Assembly (NCBI GenBank): GCA_964549915.1
Contig: CAZJWX010000009.1
Location: forward strand, 1-64,000
Direction of reading: 5' to 3'
Length of the DNA stretch: 64,000 nucleotides
Origin: JAUZRW01 sp964549915
GTDB taxonomy: Bacteria > Chloroflexota > Anaerolineae > Aggregatilineales > Phototrophicaceae
The first letter of the stretch is position 1. Each line of letters starts with the position of its first letter. The notes under the pieces were generated by a model that ran no database searches, had not been told where the DNA came from, and saw only the letters and a list, made by a program, of their open reading frames with translations. Shown piece after piece: positions 34,865-42,813 of this stretch. A program made the position numbers and the translations under genes.

Positions 34865-35962
34865 ATGCAAATCCAAGGGTTACATCACATCACGCTGGTG
34901 TCGTCGGATGCACAGCGCACTGTTGACTTCTATGTCAAGGTGCTGGGGCTGCGCTTCGTCAAGCAGACTGTGAACTTCGACGATCCATCGGCATACCATC
35001 TTTACTTCGGCGACGCAGTCGGGTCGCCTGGTTCCGCTATCACCTTCTTTGAGTGGAAACACGCGCCGAAGGGGCTGCGCGGTATTGGTGGCACGCATCA
35101 TCTGGCGTTGGCAGTGCAGGACTATAACGGACTCCTGAAGTGGAAGCGCCGCCTGACCGACCTGGGCTTGAAGGTCGATGGGCCATATGATCGTCACTAC
35201 TTCAAGAGCATTTACTTCACCGATCCCGATGGCGTGATTCTGGAAATCGCCACCATGCAGCCCGGTTTCCTGGTGGATGAGGATGCCGCGACTCTGGGGC
35301 AGGCGCACTTACCACCGCCTTCGGAGATGATGATCGCCAATCGCGATGAAGAGCGCATCAAGGCGGAGACCTGGCCGGAGCCTGTGGAACGCATCACGGC
35401 GGATATGGCGCTGATGTACGGTATGCATCACATCACGGCTATTGGCAGCAACATCGAATCCACCGACGCTTTCTACCGCGATGTGCTGGGCATGCAGCGT
35501 GTGAAGAAGACCGACAATTTCGACGATCCCAATTCGGCGCACTGGTATTGGGGCGTGGCTGACGGCCGACCGGGAACGCTCATCACGTACTTCGAGCGCA
35601 GCCCGGAAAACACCCGCCGTGCTCGTATGGGCTACGGACTGACCCATCACTTCGCCTTCGCCGTACAGGACGAAGAAGAGCAGGAAGAATGGCGCACACG
35701 GCTTTCTGGAGCGGGGTATCGGGTCTCGCCGATCATGGATCGCGATTACTTCCGCAGCATCTACAGCCATGACCCCGATGGTCACATCGTGGAATTGGCG
35801 ACGGTTGGCCCTGGTTTCGCAGTTGATGAAGATGCGGCAGCATTGGGGCAGCGGCTGCAACTCCCGAATTGGCTGGAAAAACACCGTTCGCAGATCGAGA
35901 ACAGCCTGACGCCGCTGGTCATCCCGGAGTGGAACAATCCCCTTGAAACGGAGGAAGCGTAA
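34865..35962 (+). CDS. Ring-cleaving dioxygenase-like VOC protein (MhqE/MhqO type)
   Basis: A 365-residue protein made of two glyoxalase/VOC units. Each opens with (L/M)HHIT and ends with DPDG-(V/H)I-x-E-(I/L)ATxxPGF, so the His and Glu metal ligands are kept in both halves. This architecture matches extradiol-like ring-cleaving dioxygenases such as Bacillus MhqA/MhqE/MhqO, which protect against hydroquinones. ATG 34865 with GAGGGG ahead. The next gene, zero bases away, is an MhqD-like esterase. The upstream open frame to 34793 is not part of the family. Confidence 0.88.
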   Translation: MQIQGLHHITLVSSDAQRTVDFYVKVLGLRFVKQTVNFDDPSAYHLYFGDAVGSPGSAITFFEWKHAPKGLRGIGGTHHLALAVQDYNGLLKWKRRLTDLGLKVDGPYDRHYFKSIYFTDPDGVILEIATMQPGFLVDEDAATLGQAHLPPPSEMMIANRDEERIKAETWPEPVERITADMALMYGMHHITAIGSNIESTDAFYRDVLGMQRVKKTDNFDDPNSAHWYWGVADGRPGTLITYFERSPENTRRARMGYGLTHHFAFAVQDEEEQEEWRTRLSGAGYRVSPIMDRDYFRSIYSHDPDGHIVELATVGPGFAVDEDAAALGQRLQLPNWLEKHRSQIENSLTPLVIPEWNNPLETEEA

Positions 35963-36604
35963 ATGACAGCACCGACGATCCACATGGAACAACCTGTCAT
36001 CCGCGAAGGAGCAGCCCTGGATGAGGCCATCGCAGCCATGATTCTGGTGCATGGGCGTGGTGGAGATGCCCGTGGCATCCTGCCGCTGGCCAATCACATC
36101 GGCACGCAAGGGGTAGCCTATCTGGCTCCTTCAGCGGCGGGGAATACGTGGTATCCCTATCGGTTTGTCGCCCCGCGTGAGCAGAACGAACCACACCTCA
36201 GCAGCGCCCTCGAGAAGGTTGGTGCGGTGGTCGAGGAAGCACAGGCAGCGGGTATCCCATCTAACAAAATTATGTTGCTTGGGTTCAGCCAGGGAGCCTG
36301 CCTCGCGCTGGAATATGCAGCGCGTAATCCGCAGCGCTACGGGGGTGTGGTTGCGCTCAGTGGCGGATTGATTGGCGCGGAAAACGAATTGATGGGCTAT
36401 GTTGGTTCGCTGAAGGGAACGCCCGTCTTTCTAGGGTGCAGCGACATCGACTCGCACATTCCGCTGGATCGCGTCCATGAGACGGCGGAGATCTTTCAGA
36501 GCCTCGGCGCTGAAGTAGATGAACGCATCTATCCCGGCATGGGGCATACGATTAACGATGATGAAGTGCGGGCTGTGCGCGACATGCTGGCAGCCTTGCT
36601 GTGA
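35963..36604 (+). CDS. Carboxylesterase/phospholipase-family hydrolase (MhqD-like)
   Basis: A 213-residue alpha/beta hydrolase. The oxyanion loop is VHGRGGDARG, the nucleophile elbow GFSQGA, an Asp lies in GCSDIDSHIP, and the His in PGMGH. In Bacillus subtilis, mhqE and mhqD form such a pair and respond to methylhydroquinone; the identical order supports a shared job here. Stop and start of the pair are adjacent, so one mRNA is certain in practice. Confidence 0.88.
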   Translation: MTAPTIHMEQPVIREGAALDEAIAAMILVHGRGGDARGILPLANHIGTQGVAYLAPSAAGNTWYPYRFVAPREQNEPHLSSALEKVGAVVEEAQAAGIPSNKIMLLGFSQGACLALEYAARNPQRYGGVVALSGGLIGAENELMGYVGSLKGTPVFLGCSDIDSHIPLDRVHETAEIFQSLGAEVDERIYPGMGHTINDDEVRAVRDMLAALL

Positions 36605-36631
36605 ACGCGACAGAGTTGATCTACGAAGAAA

Positions 36632-36660
36632 GGGCGTATCCTGCTGGATGCGCTCGTTTT
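36632..36660 (+). terminator. Terminator after the MhqED-like pair
   Basis: GGGCGTATCC pairs with GGATGCGCTC (two wobble pairs) around TGCT, followed by GTTTT. Confidence 0.6.
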
Positions 36661-36828
36661 GCTTGTGGGTAGTGCGATGATTCCCGCTACAAAAAAACGC
36701 CGCGAAACCTTACACTGGTTCTCATAACATTACACATGCCTTACTGCGCAAAATGCACTGGATGAGTGGTTAGAAAACTGGTGTACTGCGCATCCCCATA
36801 CGAGAATCTGTGTTGAAGAGCAGGAATC

Positions 36829-37905
36829 ATGACATCGGATACGGCTGAAAAGCACTCCATGAACAAACCGATCTATTCGATTGTCGCGCCAGTGTATGAA
36901 GAAGAGGGCAACCTGCGCCCCTTCTACCAGCGCGTGAGCAAGGTCATGCGGGAGATCACCGATGACTGGGAGTTGATCCTGGTCAATGATGGCAGTAGGG
37001 ACACCTCGTTGGAAATCATGCAGGAATTGGCTGCGGCGGATGAACACGTGCGCTATGTGAATTTCGCCCGCAACTTCGGGCACCAGACCGCCGTTACTGC
37101 CGGGATCGATTATGCCCAGGGGAACGCCATCATCCTCATTGATGCTGACCTGCAAGATCCCCCGGAAGTGATTCCGCAACTGATCGAATGCTGGCTCAAG
37201 GGTTATGATGTGGTGTACGCAGTTCGTGCGGAGCGCCAGGGCGAGAGCTTCTTCAAGCGCTTCACAGCATCAATGTTCTATCGCGTGCTGTATCGCATCA
37301 CAGATGTGAACATCCCGCTGGATACGGGGGATTTTCGCCTGATGGACGAGCGCGTCGCGGATGTATTGCGTCATATGCGCGAACACAATCGCTTCATACG
37401 GGGCATGACCAGTTGGGCAGGCTTCAAGCAGACGGGCGTTGAGTACGTGCGCGAGGCCCGCCATGCCGGAGAAACCAAATACCCTCTACGCAAGATGCTG
37501 CGCTTCGCGCTAGATGCTGTCACCGGATTTTCGTTTTTCCCATTGCAAGTGATGGTTTACCTGAGCGGTATTCTCGGCATTTTGGCGATTGTCGTCGCAC
37601 TGGTGATTTCCGGCCTGCGCATCACCTATGGTGAGGAGTTCTTTGGTGGGCAGGCGACGACCATTGTCCTGTTGATGCTGTTGAGTTCATTTCAACTGTT
37701 CTTCTTGTTCATCCTGGGGCAATACATTGCCCGCATCTACGATGAAACACGCGGGCGTCCGCTGTACGTGATTGCTTCTACAGGGGGGTTCGTGGGAGAT
37801 CATGCGGATGAAGCCGACAGTACGCGCCCCCCATATAATCGACAGATTCCGCGCAAGAAGTCCCAAGTCGCCCCGGAGGATACGATGATTGGGAGGAGTC
37901 CATGA
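36829..37905 (+). CDS. GT2 family glycosyltransferase, polyprenyl-phosphate type
   Basis: A 358-residue GtrB/DPMS-like enzyme. The GT2 fold opens with SIVAPVYEEEGN, then ILVNDGSRD and the DxD-like DADLQDPPE. QxxW-like and DTGDFRLMD segments are typical of bactoprenol-phosphate sugar transferases. Two C-terminal membrane helices (about 235-260 and 270-300) anchor it. It makes a sugar-phospholipid donor on the inner face of the membrane. It overlaps the next small gene by four bases. Confidence 0.93.
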   Translation: MTSDTAEKHSMNKPIYSIVAPVYEEEGNLRPFYQRVSKVMREITDDWELILVNDGSRDTSLEIMQELAAADEHVRYVNFARNFGHQTAVTAGIDYAQGNAIILIDADLQDPPEVIPQLIECWLKGYDVVYAVRAERQGESFFKRFTASMFYRVLYRITDVNIPLDTGDFRLMDERVADVLRHMREHNRFIRGMTSWAGFKQTGVEYVREARHAGETKYPLRKMLRFALDAVTGFSFFPLQVMVYLSGILGILAIVVALVISGLRITYGEEFFGGQATTIVLLMLLSSFQLFFLFILGQYIARIYDETRGRPLYVIASTGGFVGDHADEADSTRPPYNRQIPRKKSQVAPEDTMIGRSP

Positions 37906-38135
37906 GTGACGAAATGCGCCAGAGAGTAGCGGAATATCAGCGATTGGTGGAGCGGTATCAGCAGCTAGACGAAGAAATTGATGCACTGCTGACCGCCCAT
38001 CAGGGGTACACCGAGAACATGAGCGACGAAGCGATGGTGCAATATCGGGCGTTGGCGAGGCAGCGGGATGACGTTTTCAACGCCATGCGAGCGATGGAAC
38101 AGACGCTGTTCAACGAAGATGGCGGAGACGATTGA
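37902..38135 (+). CDS. Small coiled-coil protein
   Basis: A 77-residue soluble, charged protein predicted to form helical heptads (QRVAEYQRLVERYQQLDEEIDALL and ALARQRDDVFNAMRAMEQ). Not recognised. ATGA overlap with the glycosyltransferase gene indicates coupled translation and perhaps a shared role. Confidence 0.65.
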   Translation: MSDEMRQRVAEYQRLVERYQQLDEEIDALLTAHQGYTENMSDEAMVQYRALARQRDDVFNAMRAMEQTLFNEDGGDD

Positions 38136-38211
38136 CGGCTGTGTTGCCTGTGCATGCTGTGCTCTGTTATGATGACTGTGAAACCGTCGGACTTGTGAAA
38201 CACGCTGCCCC

Positions 38212-38901
38212 ATGTTCCCCGATGATCGCGTTCTGCTTGGCGTCGTCAATCGTAAGCGCGACCTGAACACCCTGCTTCGTGAGCGCTGGTATCGCATCCC
38301 GCAAGTACGGCTGCCGAGAGGTGTCTACACGGAGTATCTGGCATTCTACGTCAGCGGCAGCGCAGCCCGTGGTCTGGAACAGAACGGCGTCCACTACTAT
38401 GCTCGTGTGCGAGGTATCGAACTGCTCTACCGCCGTGATCTGCTTCCGGATGAACCCGATCATCGCAATGCGAATGAGACATACTACAAAGTCCAACTGG
38501 GTGAAATTGAGCCGAAGTCACCGGTCATCACCAATCCCACGCGCCGTCCGCTGAGTTTTATTTTCACCACCTGGGATCGTTTCATCAACGCGCAGACCAT
38601 TCCCGATCTCTACAGCAAAGCTGACTACTATGTGGATCGCATCTATCATGCGCTCAAGGATCGGCGGTTGCGCCCGGAACGCACCTGGGATGCCCAGCAG
38701 CGTGAATACGGTTATGGTGCCGCCGTGCGTGTTATCTGTGAGAAGGGTGTTTTCACGGGGCACACGAATCCGGAGCAGGCACTGGGAGACAGTCTCTATC
38801 TTGATCCAACTCTGGAAGAAGACGAGATATTGCGCGAAATCACACAGCGTATCGCCGCCCTGGGAGGTCCGATCACGCTGCCTACCCCGCCCGTGATCTG
38901 A
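38212..38901 (+). CDS. Conserved-looking protein of unknown function
   Basis: A 229-residue soluble protein, not recognised. It begins VLLGVVNRKRDLNTLLRERWYRIP, and contains YARVRGIELLYRRDLLP and RRPLSFIFTTWDRF. It is basic and rich in Tyr and Arg, which would suit a nucleic-acid-binding or nuclease-accessory fold, but no catalytic motif is visible. It stands alone, with a short gap on each side. Confidence 0.7.
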   Translation: MFPDDRVLLGVVNRKRDLNTLLRERWYRIPQVRLPRGVYTEYLAFYVSGSAARGLEQNGVHYYARVRGIELLYRRDLLPDEPDHRNANETYYKVQLGEIEPKSPVITNPTRRPLSFIFTTWDRFINAQTIPDLYSKADYYVDRIYHALKDRRLRPERTWDAQQREYGYGAAVRVICEKGVFTGHTNPEQALGDSLYLDPTLEEDEILREITQRIAALGGPITLPTPPVI

Positions 38902-39004
38902 AACGGCCTCACGGCCTATTCCGTAGCCTGTATAGATGCGATATGATGAGTGTGCTTTCGATTCACATATTCTTATTCGCCGTTTCAAAAAAGGAAAACC
39001 GTTT

Positions 39005-39691
39005 GTGTCCACAGTGGAACAAGATTCGGCACTGGTGAAGACGATCGCCGTCCTGGGTGGGACGGGCAAGGAAGGCTCGGCGCTGGCACATCGTTGGGCG
39101 CTGAATGGCTACAAAGTGATTATCGGTTCCCGTACCGCGGAGAAGGCCGCGACTGCGGCGGCTGAGCTGAACGAAAAGCTGGGGGAGTCCCTGGTGCAGG
39201 GTATGGAAAATCCGGCAGCAGCGGATTCAGCGGAGATCGTCGTGCTCAGCGTGCCCTATAGCGCACACCGCGCCACGTTGGAAGGGGTGAAGACGCAGCT
39301 TGCGGGCAAGCTGCTGATCGACATCACTGTGCCCATCGTGCCGCCTGCCGTCTCGACGGTTACCATCCCGGAAGGTGGCTCAGCGGCGCAGGAGGCGCAG
39401 ACCTTGCTAGGTGATGATGTGCGCGTGGTATCAGCCTTCCAGAATGTCAGCTACGTCAAGCTGAAAGACCCCGAAAACGAAGTGGATTGCGATGTTCTCG
39501 TGACCGGGGATGATGATGACGCCAAGGCCGAAGCCATGGCGCTGGTACGGGCTGCGGGGCTACGTCCGATTGACGGCGGCCCCCTTGCAAATGCCGTTGT
39601 TGCCGAAGCGCTGACACCCCTGCTGCTCTACATCAACAAGCAGTATAAGGTGAAGGGCGCAGGTATTCGCATCACGGGTATTGAAGAATGA
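39005..39691 (+). CDS. npdG: NADPH-dependent F420 reductase
   Basis: A 228-residue Rossmann protein of the F420:NADP oxidoreductase family, which moves hydride between F420H2 and NADP. Motif GGTGKEGSALAHRWALNGYKVIIGSR is characteristic: the GxGKxG loop with SR for NADP phosphate binding. VVLSVPYSAH and AFQNVSYV follow. Start is GTG 39005 with AAAGGA ahead, preferred over the far upstream frame start (38936). It overlaps cofE as ATGA and opens the F420 gene group. Confidence 0.9.
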   Translation: MSTVEQDSALVKTIAVLGGTGKEGSALAHRWALNGYKVIIGSRTAEKAATAAAELNEKLGESLVQGMENPAAADSAEIVVLSVPYSAHRATLEGVKTQLAGKLLIDITVPIVPPAVSTVTIPEGGSAAQEAQTLLGDDVRVVSAFQNVSYVKLKDPENEVDCDVLVTGDDDDAKAEAMALVRAAGLRPIDGGPLANAVVAEALTPLLLYINKQYKVKGAGIRITGIEE

Positions 39692-40458
39692 GGGATGGTC
39701 TCGCCACATATCGTGCTGTGGCGCTGCCAGGGATTCCCCTAGTGCGCGAGGGGGATGACCTGCCGCCGCTGATTCTTGACGCATTGCAGCGGGCGGAAAT
39801 GGCGCTGCAAACAGGCGATGTGCTGGTGATCTCGTCCAAGATCGTTTCCAAAGCGGAAGGTCGGTTTGTGCGTCTGGCGGATGTTCAACCGGGGGAACTT
39901 GCGCGCGACTATGCCGAACGCACGGGCAAAGATGCTCGTGTGGTGGAAATCATCCTGCGCGAGAGCAACGCCGTCTCGCGGGTCGCACGCGGGGTACTGG
40001 TGACCGAACATCGGCTGGGTTTCGTTTCGGCGAATTCCGCCATTGACCAGTCCAATGTTGACGAGACGCAGGAGCACATCTTGCTGTTACCGCGCGATCC
40101 CGATGACAGCGCACGCCGCATTCGCCAGCAATTGTACGAGCATGTCGGCATCGCCCCCGCTGTCGTCATCAGCGATACGCATGGGCGACCATTTCGCCTG
40201 GGCAATGTCGGCGTCGCAGTGGGAATTGCGGGCATGAGGGGTTTGCTTGACCAACGCGGAGAGCACGACCTCTTCGGGCGCGAGCTGGTAGCGACGGTAC
40301 AGGGATACGCCGATTTGGTCGCTTCTGCGGCGCATCTGCTCTGCGGTGAGGCAGCGGAGGGGCGACCTGTGGTGCTGCTGCGCGGTCTCTCGTATCCGGC
40401 GGGCGAGGGCAGCGCGGCTGATCTGAACCGTCCGCCCGAACAAGACCTGTACCGTTAA
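39688..40458 (+). CDS. cofE: F420-0:L-glutamate ligase
   Basis: A 256-residue CofE/FbiB-N homologue that adds glutamate residues to F420-0 with GTP. Hallmarks are GDVLVISSKIVSKAEGR, the metal-binding VISDTHGRPFRLGNVGVAVG, and ILRES-like segments. Here it is a stand-alone protein. In mycobacteria the same domain is fused to a nitroreductase, which here is the next gene. ATGA overlap with npdG. Confidence 0.93.
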   Translation: MRDGLATYRAVALPGIPLVREGDDLPPLILDALQRAEMALQTGDVLVISSKIVSKAEGRFVRLADVQPGELARDYAERTGKDARVVEIILRESNAVSRVARGVLVTEHRLGFVSANSAIDQSNVDETQEHILLLPRDPDDSARRIRQQLYEHVGIAPAVVISDTHGRPFRLGNVGVAVGIAGMRGLLDQRGEHDLFGRELVATVQGYADLVASAAHLLCGEAAEGRPVVLLRGLSYPAGEGSAADLNRPPEQDLYR

Positions 40459-40530
40459 CACACTTTCAGCGCTGTTATGTTATTCTTGCTTTGGATTAAT
40501 CGTCCGGACTGCTAGAAGGGAAAATCGGGG

Positions 40531-41151
40531 GTGAGCAACCCTGAGGCAATCGAGTCTGCGGCGCTGCGCGCAATCTTCGAGCGGCGTTCGCTGCGGCGCT
40601 ACCAACAACGCGCTGTACCGCATGATCTACTGACACAGGTGCTGCATGCTGGAACCTGGGCACCGTCGGCGCATAATCGCCAGCCCTGGCGTTTTGCCGT
40701 CTTACAGGAATTTGCCAGCAAAGAGCAACTGGCACTGCAGATGGGGGCGCGCCTTCGACGCGACCTGGAACGCGACCACGTACCGCAAGCTGTCATCGAC
40801 AAAGATGTACAGCGCTCATATGACCGCCTGACCTCGGCACCCGTCGTGATTGTCGTCTGTCTCACGCTGGCGGATATGGACACCTACGCCGATGCCGTCC
40901 GCGCTGAAAATGAGCGCATCATGGCTGTACAGAGTACGGCGATGGCGGGGCAGAACATTCTGCTGGCGGCGCACAGTCTGGGACTCGGCGCGTGCTGGAT
41001 GTGTGCGCCGTTGTTCTGCTCGGATGTAGTGGTCGAGACACTGGAATTGCCGGAAGACTGGCAGCCGCAGGGCATCATCACACTGGGCTATCCCGCGCAG
41101 CAGCGCAGCAAAACACGCGAATCAATAGAAACGAGGGTGCTTTGGCGCTGA
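40531..41151 (+). CDS. Nitroreductase-family protein (FbiB C-terminal domain-like)
   Basis: A 206-residue FMN-dependent nitroreductase-fold protein: RRSLRRYQQRAVP (FMN phosphate site), WAPSAHNRQPWRF and LAAHSLGLGACWM. In actinobacterial FbiB this domain reduces dehydro-F420-0. Stand-alone homologues in Thermomicrobia were reported to do the same. Position between cofE and cofD supports that role. GTG start at 40531; its end overlaps the cofD start by 10 bases. Confidence 0.88.
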   Translation: MSNPEAIESAALRAIFERRSLRRYQQRAVPHDLLTQVLHAGTWAPSAHNRQPWRFAVLQEFASKEQLALQMGARLRRDLERDHVPQAVIDKDVQRSYDRLTSAPVVIVVCLTLADMDTYADAVRAENERIMAVQSTAMAGQNILLAAHSLGLGACWMCAPLFCSDVVVETLELPEDWQPQGIITLGYPAQQRSKTRESIETRVLWR

Positions 41152-42092
41152 TATACGATCAAAGGGTGGTGGTGCTGGTGGGTGGTGTCGGCGGTGCAAA
41201 GCTGGTGCTGGGTCTTCAGCAAGTGCTGCCGCCGGAAAATCTCACCGTCATCGTCAATACAGGCGATGATTTCTGGCATTATGGCCTGCGCATCTGCCCG
41301 GACCTGGACACGGTGCTCTATACGCTTTCCGGGCGCGTTGACCGCAAGAACGGCTGGGGGCTGGCGGGGGATACCCGTACGACGCTGGAGGCGCTGCGTG
41401 AACTGGGCGAAGCGCCCTGGTTCGGCCTGGGGGATCGCGACATCGCCACGCATATGCTTCGTACCCATCTCCTGCGCGAGGGATACAGCCTCTCGCGAGT
41501 CGTTGAACGGTTGGCGCAGGGGCTGGCCGTGCAGCCGCGCGTTTTGCCCATGACGGATGATACGGTAGCGACCCGTGTGCAGACCGCCGAATACGGAGAA
41601 CTCGAATTTCAGGAATACTTCGTGCGCCATCGCTGGCAGCCTACGGTGCAGAGCTTGCGTTACGAAGGAGCAGATCAGGCAACATTGCCCGACGCAGTGC
41701 GCCATGCATTGCAGCAAGCCGATGTGATTCTCTTCGGGCCATCGAACCCCTGGTTGTCGATCGCGCCGATTCTGGCTGTTCCCGGAATGCAGGAGGCACT
41801 CGTTGCGGCGGACGTGCCGCGTGTGGCGGTTACGCCAATTGTAGAAGGGCGGTCGTTGAAAGGGCCGGCTGCCAAGTTGATGCGCGAATTGGGCTATGAG
41901 GTGACGGTGTCAGCCGTTGCAAGATTTTACGATAGTGTAATTAATAATTTTATTTATGATGAGCGCGACAACCCGTTCTGGGGCGGTCAGGTGCGTTTGC
42001 ACGCCCTGGATACCATCATGCAGACTGATGCGGACAAAGCACGGTTGGCACGTCAAATCCTGGAGTGGGTGCGCGAAACGGAGGCCATATGA
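41142..42092 (+). CDS. cofD: 2-phospho-L-lactate transferase family (F420-0/dehydro-F420-0 synthase)
   Basis: A 316-residue CofD/FbiA homologue that joins the activated three-carbon phospho unit to Fo. Signature VVVLVGGVGGAKLVLGL opens the protein, followed by NTGDDFWHYGLRICPDLDTVLYTLSG, GDRDIATHMLRT and FGPSNPWLSIAPIL. Start is TTG 41142 with GAGGG five bases ahead, giving the family-standard N-terminus; the longer frame to 40992 lies inside the nitroreductase. It overlaps cofC as ATGA. Confidence 0.93.
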   Translation: MALIYDQRVVVLVGGVGGAKLVLGLQQVLPPENLTVIVNTGDDFWHYGLRICPDLDTVLYTLSGRVDRKNGWGLAGDTRTTLEALRELGEAPWFGLGDRDIATHMLRTHLLREGYSLSRVVERLAQGLAVQPRVLPMTDDTVATRVQTAEYGELEFQEYFVRHRWQPTVQSLRYEGADQATLPDAVRHALQQADVILFGPSNPWLSIAPILAVPGMQEALVAADVPRVAVTPIVEGRSLKGPAAKLMRELGYEVTVSAVARFYDSVINNFIYDERDNPFWGGQVRLHALDTIMQTDADKARLARQILEWVRETEAI

Positions 42093-42736
42093 GCTTGTGG
42101 GCGATCATTCCTGTAAAGCCGCTCAACCGCGCGAAGAGCCGATTGGCGGATGTACTCAGCCCGGAGCAGCGCTATGCCCTGGCAGCAGCCATGTACCGTC
42201 AGGTGCTGGTTGCTGTGACGACTGCGCCGCAGGTGACGGGAACGCTGGTCATCAGCCGAGATACCAAGGCGCTGGCAATTGCCCGTGACTATGGGGCGCG
42301 TACCCTGCAAGAGAGCACACCTGCCGAGTTGAACGCTGCGTTGACCCGCGCAACGGAAGTGGTGCGCATGTGGGGTGCCAGCGCTCTGTTGATCCTGCCT
42401 GCTGATTTGCCCTTCGTGACCAAGGACGACATCACCAAAATTGCGGATCTGGGGCGGATTGGTACGTCGGTTGTTCTGGCAACAGACAAACATCAGGATG
42501 GAACCAATGCGATGCTGGTGCGCCCGCCGGGTATCCTGACGTATCAGTACGGTGCGGGCAGTTACGAGAAGCACCTGAAAGCCGCAGCCGAAACCGATGC
42601 CGAAGTCAAGCTGTACGATTCGGCGACGATGCGCCTGGATATTGATGTTCCTGAAGACCTGGATGAGTACAATCGCATCGTCCTCAACGGTCATTATGCC
42701 TTCTTGCCGCCTTTCCTGCCGAATGAAGCGTACTGA
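42089..42736 (+). CDS. cofC: Phospholactate/PEP guanylyltransferase
   Basis: A 215-residue CofC/FbiD homologue that activates a phosphorylated C3 acid with GTP for CofD. It begins MSLWAIIPVKPLNRAKSRLADVLSPEQR, the diagnostic nucleotidyltransferase opening. LLILPADLPFVTKDDI carries the metal-binding acidic residues, and TDKHQDGTNAMLVRPP is present. Start is ATG 42089, overlapping cofD. No cofG/cofH (FbiC) gene for Fo is in the window. Confidence 0.93.
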   Translation: MSLWAIIPVKPLNRAKSRLADVLSPEQRYALAAAMYRQVLVAVTTAPQVTGTLVISRDTKALAIARDYGARTLQESTPAELNAALTRATEVVRMWGASALLILPADLPFVTKDDITKIADLGRIGTSVVLATDKHQDGTNAMLVRPPGILTYQYGAGSYEKHLKAAAETDAEVKLYDSATMRLDIDVPEDLDEYNRIVLNGHYAFLPPFLPNEAY

Positions 42737-42742
42737 TGGGAC

Positions 42743-42788
42743 TGGTGCTGTTCAGGCGCTGAGGCCGTTGCTATAGTGAACAGCACCA
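42743..42788. repeat. 12-bp perfect inverted repeat flanking a -10-like hexamer
   Basis: TGGTGCTGTTCA at 42743-42754 and TGAACAGCACCA at 42777-42788 are separated by 22 bases that include TATAGT (42772-42777). It could be an operator for the glycosyltransferase that starts at 42814, or the stem of a terminator of the F420 operon. There is no T-tract. Confidence 0.5.
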
Positions 42789-42813
42789 AATCGTACGAGC
42801 ATGAAACGAGTCT

